DNA of 64,000 nucleotides from Erythrocercus mccallii (taxonomy: Eukaryota > Chordata > Aves > Passeriformes > Dicruridae): positions 622,541 to 686,540 of the forward strand of contig VZRG01000194.1 of assembly GCA_013397435.1 (NCBI GenBank), in the 5' to 3' direction. How positions within the stretch are numbered: position 1 is the stretch's first letter; every line of letters starts with the position of its first letter. The translations under genes and the position numbers were made by a program. Below the pieces are notes generated by a model, which did no database searches, had not been told where the DNA came from, and saw nothing but the letters and a program-made list of their open reading frames with translations. Below, piece after piece: positions 26,460 to 39,085 of this stretch.

Positions 26460-27140
26460 TAGCTTTCATGAACTCTTATGTGTTTTAAAGCTTCAGTATT
26501 TCCTGGTACCAGTTGTCTGAATAAGCTGAGTCCTGCCATCCTGAAGCCCAGAGTCTGTCACTCTGCTTCCTTGTGTTTCTCACGCCCCTAATGACCTTGA
26601 ACTCCTCTATTTCATGGTGGCTACAGCCAAGACTGCCATTATCACTCTCTCAATCACATCTGCCTACTTGAATAGCAGATGCAGTCAGATGTCACATCTG
26701 CTTGAGCCCTCCAAGGCCTGTATCAAGAAGTTAAATCTGATATCCTCAAAAAAAGTCCTGGCTAATTTGTTTTTCAACAATATCACTCTTCCAGCAGATG
26801 TCAAAGACCTTCAAGTCACTCAAAGGAACCACAGGTTGTGAGACAGAGACTTCCTCAAATTTTCTAAAGACTTGGTTCCGTGTCCTTCTCACCATCAGGT
26901 GATCTGTAAGAAACTCCCAGCTTGATACCCCTTTTACTCACCTATGATAGGTTATGACCCACAAGCTCCCTACCTGTCTGTCACCTGTTCCATAGAAGAA
27001 CTCCATACATTCAAGCTGCTCCTTCACTTGCAGTAATGAAACTTCCTGAATCCCCTCTTTGCTCCCTGTCCTAAAGAACGTGCCCCTGTTCCCCACAGCA
27101 CCACCGTCCTGCATGCTGTCCTATCCCATTGCTGTTACCC
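26460..27140 (-). mobile_element. CR1 LINE fragment F (endonuclease region)
   Basis: This is an old CR1 fragment on the minus strand covering the 5' half of ORF2, which is usually lost by 5' truncation. DNA landmarks match antisense CR1: CATGGTGGCTACAGCCAAG at about 26614, CAGCAGATGTCAAAGACCTT at about 26792, and the 'acaagctccctacctg' through 'agctgctccttcac' stretch at about 26960-27030. The high-coordinate limit is uncertain. It may be part of the same insertion as fragment E, split by the block between them. Confidence 0.8.
26500..26840 (-). pseudogene. CR1 ORF2 endonuclease-domain remnant
   Basis: The minus strand reads SDLKVFDICWKSDIV (intact CR1 has GDFNHPDICW), then GSLGCSHHEIEEFKVIRGVR (intact: LGCSDHEMVEF), then FRMAGLSLFRQLVPGNTE. 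This is the apurinic-like endonuclease domain in the right order. The catalytic SDH is changed to SHH, and the conserved GDFN has decayed to SDLK, so no activity is possible. Frames between the pieces are broken. Confidence 0.8.
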
Positions 27141-30100
27141 GGCAGTGTCCCTGCTGTCACCGCACATGCAATGCTTGCTTCCCAGTCTGCATGTGTTTCT
27201 GCAGGTGACACTTCCCTTTCTCACACCAACACTCTACTCCTTACCAGGCTCACCTTCTGGCTGGACAGCAGGCTTTTGCTCCACAGTATCAGGTGGGAAC
27301 TCAACACTGGATGATCACAAGAGCCCTGTTGTACTACAGACAGGGCACACAACATTCCCTGCCCCAGAGAGCTGGCAAAGCAGGCTAGGAAGGGGAAAGC
27401 CATGATCACCTTGCTCCATAAGGGAACACAGAACAGGGGATCAAGACAAACAGGAAGTTTATAGCAGTGTGCCTTGACCACAAAACTGTTCTTTCTGCCT
27501 CTAGCATAACTGTCTAACAATTTGTGACCACACAAGGTATATAGGAGCAGGCTGAGGAGTATTTAGAATCCCACTTTCTGAAAGAGCTTTGCCCCTATCT
27601 GCTTTAGCTCCCTCTGGTCACCTATTAAATACTCAGCCCTGACTGTGGTCTTTGGTGAAGAAGTGGCAAAACAGCTACAGGGCACATCCCATACTTCAGG
27701 CCTCAGCTTTGCTCCTCGGAAGCACTCCATACAGAGGACATTTCTCCTGGTCGCTGTAGAGCAAGAGGTGTGGGAAAACCACCAGCACACCACCCACTGC
27801 AGTGGCTCATGTTTTTAAAAGCTTTTGACATGCACTCACTTAAACAGCTGCAGTGGGTTAGGCTTCAATATATCTCCCACCCTCCCCCTCCTTTCTTGCC
27901 TGTTACCACTTGCCAGACCAGCAAACCAAGCCCTGGAAGCAGCTGCAAGTGTCCATCAACACCAGCTGCACTCCAGGCTGAAGACGCTGGACACTGACGC
28001 AGCTCAGCTGCATCCCCAAGCCCTGGTCTCCCTGCAGTGACTCTGGGAGAGGGGTATAACAACCAGCAGCACCTAGGAGCTTCTAAATCAACGTTAGTTG
28101 GTTGGCATTCCCAGGCATGACACCATCACTCAAGCCACTGTGTCAGCTTGGGACAGGATGACAACGTCACCAAAAAGCACGAAGATATTATGCTTAACTG
28201 TCAATTCTCTTCACGGCTCTTACTGCATACAGTCAACAACCATTTAGGAAGTCACTTCCACTAGTACATTAAAAAAACCCCACACTCAATTCTGCAATCC
28301 ATTTCCCATTTTTAGAGTGTGTGTTGACATTGCTGCCCTGTTAAGCACATCTAAAAAAATATTCTTTCACTGGCTAAAAAAGTCTAGAGTATTAAGAAAA
28401 AATCACTTGTTACTATTTCAATTTAACACAGGAATGCACCAAACCAACATTCACTCTGCTACAACAACTAAATACATGCAATTGCTTGTTAGGAAAAAAT
28501 GCTTAGCTGAGTAGCACAAATACTGAAAAGCACTCTTCGTATACTGGTCACTGATGTCACTGCTGACTTAAGTTCTTGTTCAGACACTTTTGATTTCTGG
28601 GGTGTTGTGAGTTGTTTTTAAACCCAAACTTGTCTACATTGCCTTAGAACAGACATGCTACCCAATTTTCTGAGTTGATACTACTTAATGTGGGGAAAAT
28701 TATAAATTGAAGAGGAACTAATTGTATGGTTATTTTTAGCAATTAACATTTACCTTAAAACAATCCTAGGTATAAATTCCAAAACAAAACACTACATTTG
28801 AGTTAATACACAGAAACCCAAGTGGACAAACCAGTTGTGAACACGTCACTGAAAACAGACTGACACCCCTACGGCTAACTGAAGAACTGTGACTATCAAT
28901 TCTTTTGTCATTGCAATGGAATGAAGTTAAGATTCTTGCTTTGATACCACACTGCACATTGAACAAGTTGTGCAATAACAGCTTTCCAACTTTGCATTGT
29001 TTTTCCTTATTTTAGAAGGTCTAGCGTGTCCCTCTACAAATCACAATAATTATTCAACAGCATTCAAATGAGCTATAACAGAAAAGTAAAATTTTTCTTA
29101 CCTAATTGCATAGTTTTATATAAAAAGCTTGGCTATTCCTTTGCTAATGCTGTAATATTTTTATCTAAATCAAGATCATCAACAGAAAATTGATTTGTTA
29201 TTTAAGGAAATGGATTGACTACTAACTTCTGCAGGCTAAAAGCCTCAAACAATAAAACCCCAGTGTCTTACTTGTCTGCTCTGTATTTACATCATTAACA
29301 ACATGAACACACATAAGCTGATTCCAGGACTGTGATTAAATTTGACCAGCAAGGCCATATTCATGCTCTTCTAGTCTAAGGAAATAAATTCAGGATCTCT
29401 ACTACTGTAAGGATGACAAAGCTTTTATCAAGTTGTCAGAGTTCCTGACAAAGTGCCATTTGCCCAGATTTCCGTGGATGACACTTCCAAATCTTGTTCA
29501 GTTAGAAGTTAAGGGCCTCTGGTGCTTTAAAGTACATGACAGCTTGGAGCTACAGGTACAGCAACCTTTCCAAGCCTTTTTCCTCTTGTTCCTTTAACTT
29601 TTCACTCCTGTGACCCTGAGCACTCACCTATTCCTACCCCAACACCTTAGTTACCTCAAGTGGAGGAAAAAATAAACAAACCCTAATCTACACACCACAG
29701 CATCTAACAAGATATTTGGAAAAAGAATAAAACCAGAGAAGAGCTGTCAACCATCCTACAGTCCAAAATTACGGGAGGGTGGAGGAGATGGGGAAGCCAC
29801 ATAAAAAAACCTATGCAAACAAAAACTAAAACAAAAAAAAGAGGAAGAAATAACCAATAAAAAAAAAAAACAAACAAAAGAAAAACACATCAGCACATAA
29901 ACCACCAAATACCACCAGCAGCTGCTACTTTGCAGAGGAAGGGCAGAGGGAAGGAGGAGCCTTTGATACTCTACTCCACCCTCAGATTTCTGGATGCTAT
30001 TGTGCAGCTGCTGGATGTCACATCTGGTAGCAATATACTAACACACACCACCCAGCTTTATCTCTCCTTGTTAGCGAGCACACCCAACCCGTCATGAAAA

Positions 30101-33073
30101 TGTCAACAGAACAGCAAGAGATCGGTGTCCATGAGGAAAGGAACTGGCACAAGAGAACCCACACTGATAAGAACAGAGAAAACGTTTGGAAAACCAAGCC
30201 CAAAAATCAACCTCCCCCCTCAATCTAAGCCACATGTACTGCATCCATCACATCAGTGTGAAACCTTGAACTTTATTTGATTACAGTTCCTGGCAACACT
30301 AACAGTGTCCTGGCAACAATTATGAGCCTCTCCTGCTTCCATCTCTCCAGGAAATGAGGTGCCATTGGGATTGCTATTGTGTGGGACACAGAGTGAAAAC
30401 AGCAGAAGCTCCAGTGTACGTGTGAATACTGACAAAGTGGGAAGCCCCACAAAGAGCGTGTCAGTAGGTGCAGCATAACACTCCACTTTCTCCCAGACTA
30501 GATCAAGAATCCCACTCTTAGGCTTCAGGGATTTCCAGAGGTTTGGCTCTAAATACATTCTTGAGCCACACAGGTACTCCTGGGAAAATGCAGCTATCAC
30601 CACTGAAGGCAACAAGAGTCAACAAATGAGTCAACACACCCCTCACAGCAACACAGCAAAGAGAAACAACACTGGGACTGAAAAACAAAAGCTACACAAT
30701 GGACCATCCTCAGAGCCTCTTATCTGTTACATTTAATTCTAAGATTCTGGGAAGGCAATACCTTTTCCCATAATACCACATAAATGCAATTGCTGTGACT
30801 GGGCATAGACTAGACCTTGTCTTACAACCTAAAATATTTTCCAAGTGAAGAGAAAAACGTGCTCAAAGACATTTATCACTTAAATCTCTAGCTTTTTTTA
30901 AAATACAAGTAAAATATCTACTCCATGTTTTTATAATTTTAGTATCTCAATAGCATTTTATTTTGTCAAGACAGCTGATGGTAGGAAGGAAGAAGTTTTA
31001 TGCCTATCTCTGTCTCAAGTTACATCAGGTCTCTAAAATTCTACTAATAGCATTACTTAAAACAAGGATAAGTTTTATCAAAATTAAAGTCCATGTGCTT
31101 CCTTTCTCACCAGACATTAATTGCTCTCAGAAGACAGAATATGAACTTTAAGTCCATAAAGCAATTTTTTCATCCTCTTAAGACTCTGCCAGGAGGCACT
31201 TATGGAGGCCAACAGAGGAAACACCAACAGATTCTACAGGCAATTTTATATTTAGTTGTCATATTTAAAACCACACACATCATTATTTTTTTTTCAACTG
31301 CTGTTACTTTAGAAAAAATAATAACCACCTATTCACATGCAGGCAGTGCAATCAACACATACTATCACCTTGTTCCATTGACTGAAATTGTCTAAGTTGT
31401 CATTATAGCCTCAGATAAAATTCATTTTGATAGACACTCTGACTCTCCTTGTGAATAAGAGTAAATGTTACCCAGTATTTCATTAGGCTATTAGCAGCAC
31501 CTCTTTCAATAACCACTTATGCAGATCATTTTCCAGAAACCGAAAAAAAATTAAACTGTATATTTTTCCCTTCCAGAAGGCCTAAACAAATGCCAGAAGA
31601 ACCTTAGAGGTCTTAATATTTTTTAGGAGGAGGGCTACCTATTTAAACTGCTTTGCAGACCTAACAACCATGAACACCTATCAGAAGGTCAAACTAACTT
31701 GGGCTAAGCAAAGTTTTTTTAGATATCTTCAAGAATGCTGCCATCTTTAAACTCCCTAAAGTCTACTCAGAAGCTTTATTCACCATGAAACAACTGCCTA
31801 CAAATCATGTAGATAATATTAAATAAATAAATAATGTAGTTTCTTTCCAAGGTCAGAATGCTAAGGTTTGCTGTCAACACATGGGCATTGCATTTCAGTG
31901 TGCCAAGATGCAACATTTACAGTTTCCCAGAACTGGAAGAAACTAATGTCATTAACTTCTTATTAGTGCAATATACTAATTTACTACAGTTTCTGCTTTG
32001 CTTCTTCTAGCAAAGACACCTAGCCCTACAAGCCAGTGCAGTTATGTGTTAAAGTACCTATGAGACTTACATGAGGAAGGTTTTTGCCCCTTCAGCAGGT
32101 CTCTCTCAGAAGGGAGGCTTTGAGTACAAACAGCTATTTTACTCCAAGCACAGAAATGTGAGTAAAACATTTACCAAGGCATAAAAGAATATTTGACTAA
32201 ATATTTTCTGCTTGATGAAAGAAGAGAAAAAAGAATTATGCTTCCAAGGATAACATTTGTCGTAAATCCAAGGCAAAGCCAGTAAGGCCAGTGCTGCATC
32301 TCTGCAGACTTGTTCCTTCTCCTCTAACCATGATCAGCTGCTTTTGACAGCCAAAGTATTTACTGCAGTATCACTAGAGTAATTATATTAGCAGGATTAC
32401 ATCAGAAGATAGATATCATAATAATGCAGATTATTTTTTATCCCACCACAGCTACAACTGTCCTCTAATTTTAACAGGTAACACTGAAAATCATTAGGGG
32501 TTTGCAAAAGCAGTCTAGCAAACAAATGCAAATTTAAATTAGAACATGTTAAGAAATCAGACAGTTATAGAACAAGCAAGCACCAAGACAAAGCATCCAG
32601 TATCCAGGAAGACATTCAGTAAATAGCATCCTAAGCCCCAGGCATTGCCCAACAGACACTTAGTAATGCTCAAGACTGGAAGCCCTGAAGTGCTAGTATT
32701 TTTCCAAGGAGACATTTTAACTACTCTAGAGTCCTATAAACCTGATGGTTTTGGACCTGTTAAAATCTCCCAATCCTCAACTCAAGTGCCGGTCAGTGGA
32801 TGTTTGTGATGAGACTACAGACACAAAGGGGCATGCACACTACAACAGTTCAATTGGAAAAGACTAACAAGTTATAAAAGCATGAACGAGATGTCTCAGC
32901 TCAGAGAGAGTAACGAGCACAAAGGAAACCCTCAATGAATGCCAGTATCACTGATTCTTTTGAGAAGATGAACAGAAACTACAGCAATGCAACATATTAC
33001 TGACAGGGGTGAACTTCAAGAGAGTTAAAAGATACTAGCCCTGAATCTATCCTATCCCTGCAGATAATCAGAG
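27141..33073. other. Unique non-coding sequence, no gene seen
   Basis: About 6 kb without a recognisable gene or identified transposon. The stretch just above 27141 could be a further, unrecognisable extension of CR1 fragment F. An A-rich tract lies at 29816-29892. Open frames of 60-120 codons here have no protein-like signature. Confidence 0.55.
29816..29892. repeat. A-rich low-complexity tract
   Basis: A-rich sequence with (CAAA)n-like and poly-A segments. There is no adjacent element whose 3' tail it would be, so it is best called simple low-complexity DNA. Confidence 0.8.
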
Positions 33074-33722
33074 ACCATAGAACCATAAAATGGTTTGGGT
33101 TGGAAGGGATCTTGAAGATCATCTGATTCCAACACCACTACCATGGGCAGGGACACCTTTAATTAGACCAGGTTACTCAGTCTCATCCAACCTGGCCTTG
33201 AGCACTTCCAGAGATGGAATATTCCAGAGATGGAATAGCTTCTATGGGCAACATATTTGTGTCTCACCACCTTCACAGTAAAGATTTTTTTCCTAATATC
33301 TAATCTAAAGCTACTCTCTTACAGTTTGTATCCATTCCTCCTTGTCCTGTTGCTACCTACTCTTGTAAAGCCCCTTTCCATCTGTTTTGCGGGCTCCCTT
33401 CAGGTACCGGAAGGCCACAATTAGGTCACCCCAAAGTCTTCTCTTCTCCAGGCTGAACAATCCCAGTCCTCTCAACCTGTCCTTGTACAAGAAGTGTTTC
33501 ATTCCTCTAATCATCTTGGTGGCCTCCTCTAGACTCGCTCCAACAGGTCCATGGTCTCTTCCTGTACTGGGGATCCCAGAGCTGGATGCAGCACTGCAGG
33601 TGGGGTCTCACCAGAGAAAGAAAGGCAGAATTCCCTCCTTCACCCAGCTGGTCACACTTATTTTGATGCAAGTGCACATTGCTGGGTCATATCCAGTCTC
33701 TCATGTACCAGCAGCCCCAAAA
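33074..33722 (-). mobile_element. CR1 LINE copy C (5'-truncated)
   Basis: This minus-strand CR1 starts at its 3' end with ACCATAGAACCATAAAATGG and GTTTGGGTTGGAAGGGATC, the classic bird CR1 terminus. It then passes through 'cctggccttgagcacttcc', 'ttcctccttgtcctgttgct', 'cttctccaggctgaacaatcc' and 'gtgcacattgctgggtcat'. It ends near CAGCAGCCCCAAA (about 33722). This subfamily differs from copies A and B. The pol frame is broken. A 16-bp tandem duplication lies inside it at 33206-33237. Confidence 0.95.
33206..33237. repeat. Perfect 16-bp tandem duplication inside CR1 copy C
   Basis: TTCCAGAGATGGAATA occurs twice with no gap (33206-33221 and 33222-33237). CR1 has this segment once, so the duplication arose in this copy or its immediate source. 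Confidence 0.95.
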
Positions 33723-36700
33723 AACTTTGAAAACAGTCTCCTAGCACTCTCCTGAACTGCCTCTTACAAAGTCACTTCAGCTTTCATGGGGTGGGTTTCA
33801 TGGGTTACTTTGCTTCAACAGTGTTGAGCAGCTCTGCTGACGGCCAAGACAGACTGTAATAACGAAGGATGGAGGCGCACACCTTGCCCTTAGCTCCAAA
33901 ATACTTTGTCAGTCCCGGGGTACAGTGGGGATCAGGGTGACTGAACAGGGTTTCCTGCCCCTCTGGAAAAGGAAGCATAGGCCTTCATCCGTACCTCTAG
34001 GAGCCAAGGCAAAGCCTGCCTGGGACTGCCACTAACACAGACAGGCATGTGAAATAATTCAAGCAGCAACCAATTCAACCAACCTGGATCAGCACTAATT
34101 CTTCTGTTTCAGAAGAATAGCTTTTCCCTAGACACTGACACAGTCACCTCTCTCAAGTAATAGAGCTTCATTAACTTAAAAAAGGCTGAGGATGTATGGC
34201 ATAAATTAATCTAGAACAGAGCTAAACTACAACCACATACCAAGAAAGATGTACTTACTGAATTCGCTACTGTGGTATGGAAACGATGGCAGAAATTAGA
34301 TGCTGGAACCAAGTTTATTCCTTCCAAATGAAAAAAATTACACTCATGACATTAAAAAGGCAGTGCCATCACTATCTTCATTTCAAATCACCAGTCTAAG
34401 GATTATAGGACAAGTCTTTTCAGGCTGAATTTTGATACAAGTTCTCAACATGAGACAGAATTCCTATCTTTGAAAGGCTAATGAATTCGGGCAAGAGTGA
34501 AGGGAAATGGCTTGTGTACATGATGTTCACTTTAAAACCTTTATTTTACTGTCCAAAGAAAAAAAAAAGAAAAAAAAGTATTTGCATGAAATTAGAGCTG
34601 GTTGATTTTTATGTATTTTCATAAATGTGTTTACGATGTATGGGTTCTTGGTATTTTATTCTTAAATGAAAGGTATATAATCCATGGGAGTGGAAGAAAA
34701 ATTATTTCAAAGACACTGAACATGCAGAAGCTACTGCTATTTTTGCAGCCCTCTGCATGATTAATCTGTTTCACTGCTTTCTTGACAGTTACTTGCATTT
34801 TCCCCCCCAATGCATTAGCATAGGACAACTGAGATTGTTCAAATGCAGCTAATCCCAAACGAGGGGTCGTGACCCCCAAGCAGGGTCACAGCAGTTATGA
34901 CCCAGGTCACAAGCCCAACAGAAATACACTTGTTTATAATGGTATCTGGACTCACAAAACCAACAAAAATCAAAGTTCATAACTGGAAGGATTTGAAACA
35001 GCTGATGTAAGAATGCACTGAAGGCAGGCTTTGCGTGACAGTCCTACCTGATATCAAAGCAAGAGAAATGCTAACTATGCTTAAGTGGTTATTAATAATG
35101 AATATTTGGTGTTTTATCTGCATTGCTGTAGCAGTGATGGTGTTAAATTTTAAACTACTCAATTCAGTAATGAACTTTAAAAAGTCAGAAGTATAACACA
35201 TTATATCCACCATCACAGAAGAGAAGCCAGCTGGCAACAGCCAAAATTCACTGAGAGGGGCTCCAGAAACCTCACAATCTAGTAATTTTAAATAAAAAGA
35301 AATCTTGTTTAATTTAAATACTGTTACTCAAAGCCAAAGGAGTATTCCAAGAGAGGTACTGTTATAACTTGACAAAAATCTCCATAAAGTCCAGAAAAAA
35401 CAAACTTTTCCAGAGAGTTCATCCAAGCTAGAGAAGAAATTTCAATCTATATAACTCCTCTCACTCTATTTCTAGGCCACTCAGGCAGCCTCCTGGCTAC
35501 TCCTACATTATCTCATCAGGCTGCCTGCTGGAAGGGGATGAGTAGAGCAACATGGTTAATATTAAGGGCTCAACATTTGGCACGCAGCATGTTTCAGGAG
35601 TTTTATTTCAGATCAGCTCCTCTATGTCCCCTTGATGGAGCCGGGATGGGAGGTGAAGTGCTGAAAGTACTCTGGATGCTAGTCTTTTGACTTGGTGTTA
35701 TCAGAAATTAATTCAAATTGGGCTCTCAAGCTTTCCCCACAACATAGACCAATTCTCAGTACCCTGACTTCACTCCAAAACTGAGCTCTTGAACCTAACC
35801 AGAATGTTAACATGGCAATGAATGGCTGTAACTTGTAACTTTGACTGCAAAGCATTGCACCCTTCTGATCATTATGGGATGAATGAGAGGTACTTTGATG
35901 AACTGAAAAAATGACACCTATTTTAGCCAAACAAAAAGGAAAACTCAGTAACTCAACTGAAATGGAATACATAAATCCAGACCCTTTCTCCACTTCTTCC
36001 TTCAAACAGTCCTGGGAATTACTTTCCTGCTATGGAAACTACACTTCATACTAATATCCACAAGCATATGAAAAGTGTGGGTTGCTAGAAAACGGAAAGA
36101 AAAGCCTATGCCTTCTGTCACACATTCTTAAATAAAATATGTTCACACTTAGAATTTAGAGATGCTAAAAAAAAGTTGGTAAAAGCATGAGCAAACTATT
36201 GGGAGCTGGTCTAATTTTCACTCTGCCTGCATTTTCCTCATTTAGGAGCAGCAGCCTACGCAATACTTTTTGCTTTGGGGCTGAGAAGAATATGTGACTA
36301 TTTTTTTCTTTATTAACTACAAATCACATCATCACAAATCACAGCTTTTATCTTCACTTTTACAAATCATAAGTACTCCTCGTGCAACATGGCTACAGGA
36401 AAATTTAGCAAACAAAAAATTGAGGAGCTTCTTTTGGGACCTCCACAAAGATGATTGCCAATGCTCAAACTCAAATTTTCAAATAGGATTGACAAATTGT
36501 TCTTTATTGTCACAGTCAACTAAGCATACTAACCTGATACCAGTATATCAGAGGTATTTAGCAGTTTAGTGGGAAAGAATCTGTTTCCTTCACTAACTAG
36601 ACCAAAAATGGAAATGTTTCTTTATGGAAGAAAAAAAAGATAGTAATAAATTAGGTGATTTTTTTCTAGCTGTAAGATATGGAAAATACAGAAGGGGCAG

Positions 36701-38610
36701 ACAGTGTTACCAGTAGGATGGCCTTGCACTAAGTTCTCAGGAGATGTATCACGCCCATTAGTCAACTGCTTTTCCCTGAATACAACTTATTTTAAAATAT
36801 CAGTAATACAAAAATTGCCACAGAAATAGTGTATCTGAAGAGAAATAAGAGTCTAACTCTGGTGCCTGCATTCAGACTCAATATGCACAGACAGACAATA
36901 TGCATTCAGACTCACAATCAGAAAGATCACAAAATCATATAAAAAGTCAAATTTACTCATTCAACTTTAGGGCCAACAAGTAAATTTGGAATCACCCTGC
37001 TTCTACTTCCTTAGGCAGAAAATCCCAATTTGCAAACTGCATTCAGAGTTCCAGAGGCACCTTTAAAACAACAGATAACTGCAAACTAATAAAGTTACAC
37101 TTGCAGGGCTGTAGGTATGGAATCTGAAGCAATCAGCTGAGCTATGAGCTGCCTTAACCATCTCAGTCATTAAAATTCACCATGTTCCAAAGCATCTTTC
37201 AAAGTCTGTACAACTGTCAAAACACAATTTACCTTTCTCTGACTTGCCAAAGTATGTAGGTTTCCCCTGCTAATTTATACAAAACAGTGAGCTATCAATA
37301 TGAAAGGCTACAAAACACCACAGCTAAGATACGGAAACACCATCAAATATTTGGAAATTAAAGCTGTATCTTATCCTTCAGTGAAACTGGTGTGCCAACA
37401 GTTTGGCAAAAGAGAACAGAAAAACAAAAGCATGTTTGGGCAAAAAGAAAAGGCATGTGTGGAGGCCTTTGTACCACAGGTCCATCCTACCACAGGAGTA
37501 AGAGTCCACATTATCTGTTGAGCATAAGTGTTATTTTTCAATAAATATAGTTTTCCACTGATTGAATGTAAAAGGGTAGCAAAAAGATTTTAAATGTAGA
37601 AATTATAATGAGAAATGGAATACGTAAGAATTCAGACTCATTAACACTGGTGATGTGCTTGGTCCAGAAATCAAGACTACAGGTAGGAAACAAGCTGATT
37701 AAAGCACAGACAAGCCTCAAAGCATAAAACAAATGCCACCCATTCAAGTCCTGCCCACCAAGCGTAAAATTCAGATCCAAATCTGCAGCAAGGGATGCAA
37801 AACCTCTATGTGAACATAACATGCTCAGGCAGACTCAGCTCTGCTCATTGCTCAGCTCTAACCTTTGCATCTGCATGAGAACCCTTTCAAGATGTACCTA
37901 GTGTACATAAAAAAGTCTATGATCCTAAATGATAGAAGTCTTAACGAACCCATCCTAAGAGAAAAAGAGATGAAACAGAACTGAAGACTTAGTGTCCCCA
38001 CTTATGACCTATATTTTTCAAAGGTATGGGTCCATCCACACCCTCGCATGAAGCTGAAGGGTTTCTTAATTCAGAAACGTAGCACCTTACATTGACACCT
38101 CATATTGTGTCCTCCTTGCTCACATAGCATCTCCTCCTGCCCCATTACCTTGACATTTTAGCTCATTTTAGTTTTACACCACATGAAAATTTTGTTATCA
38201 TACTTCTAGAAGAAAAAGATAAAGTTCTCATTTTATAGCAGCTATTCAAGAAGCTAAGTCTTTTAAAAATGGGTCAAGAAACAAGCTGAGCAGCAGCAAG
38301 CAAAGTAATGGCATAATCAACCTAACATTATTCTGTATGCTATTTGTTCTTCTCCATGTGCTACAGATTTATTTACCTACTAATGCTGACAATCAGTTTA
38401 AAGATCTAGCTGTAACACATGAAAAGAGATACATTCCCTACATTTGTGAAAGGAAATTTTCAGTTGAACAAACAGGCATGGCTTAAAACATCTCCACTGT
38501 GCAGTTCCTCATTCTGCAGGCCTTTCTCAACATGTAATTAGAATACACATTGGGTAACAAGTGCTCTGAAGCAAATACTAATTCTAGGAATAGTACAGCC
38601 TACTTCACCT
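33723..38610. other. Unique non-coding sequence, no gene seen
   Basis: No gene was recognised. It contains the half-site cluster at 34863-34909, A-rich runs near 34.56 and 36.63 kb, and a 14-bp direct repeat (TGCATTCAGACTCA at 36867 and 36901). A 108-codon open frame at 35679-36005 (minus) is not recognisable. Confidence 0.55.
34863..34909. promoter_or_regulatory. Cluster of nuclear-receptor-type half-sites, or a decayed hAT terminus
   Basis: Within 47 bp there are five RGGTCA-like half-sites in both orientations: GGGTCG (34864), TGACCC (34870), GGGTCA (34883), TGACCC (34898) and AGGTCA (34904). GGGGTCGTGACCCC (34863-34876) is a 6-bp-stem inverted repeat. Two readings are possible: a nuclear receptor response cluster, or the end of an ancient hAT (Charlie-like) DNA transposon. 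Those elements often start with 'tcccaaac...gggtcgcgacccc', and 'atcccaaacgaggggtcgtg' occurs here. I cannot choose between them. Confidence 0.3.
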
Positions 38611-39085
38611 TATAGAATCATAGAATATGCTGAGTTGGAAGGGATCCAGCAGGATCATCGAGTTCAACTCCAGGCCCTGCACAGGACACCCCAAGAATTA
38701 CAACACGTGCCTGAGAGCATAGTCCAAAATCTTCTTGAATTCCATTAGGTTTGGTGGTCTGAACACTTCTCTGGTAAGCCTGTTCCAGTGCCCAACCACC
38801 CTCTGGGTGAAAAACCTCCCCTGAACTCAGCTTCATGCTCTTTCTTTCCTCACGTCCTATCTCTGGTCATCAGAGTAAAGAGAGCAGTGCCTGCCCCTCC
38901 TTTTCCCTTCAGAAGGAAGTTGTAACTGCAGTGAGGTCTCCCCTCAGTCTCCTCCTCTCCAGGGAGAACAGATCAGGTGCCCTCAGCCTCTCCTCACACA
39001 GCTTCCCCTCAAGGGCCTCCACCGTGGGCCTCATGGCCCTCCTTTGGACACTCGCTAAAAGCTTAACGTCTTTTTTATGTTGTGT
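38611..39085 (-). mobile_element. CR1 LINE copy D (5'-truncated)
   Basis: This minus-strand CR1 has the best-kept 3' terminus in the window: TATAGAATCATAGAATATG is two tandem copies of the CR1 8-bp terminal repeat. It continues with TTGGAAGGGATC, 'ccagtgcccaaccaccctc', 'gaggtctcccctcagtctcc', 'gggcctcatggccctcctttggacac' and stops in 'agcttaacgtctttttta', about 475 bp. It probably inserted more recently than fragments E and F. Confidence 0.95.
38640..39060 (-). pseudogene. CR1 ORF2 C-terminal remnant (copy D)
   Basis: The minus strand of 38909-39121 reads [20 protein letters not shown], then [13 protein letters not shown], the CR1 pol C-terminus. The remaining pol end (HWNRLP-like region) is in another frame. 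It is a fragment with no complete domain. Confidence 0.8.

Noticed and set aside
33387..33755. 122-codon open frame on the plus strand
   Set aside because: It is a shadow of CR1 copy C on the opposite strand.
36867..36914. 14-bp direct repeat TGCATTCAGACTCA, 34 bp apart
   Set aside because: Two short copies only, with dissimilar spacers; not a CRISPR array or a satellite.
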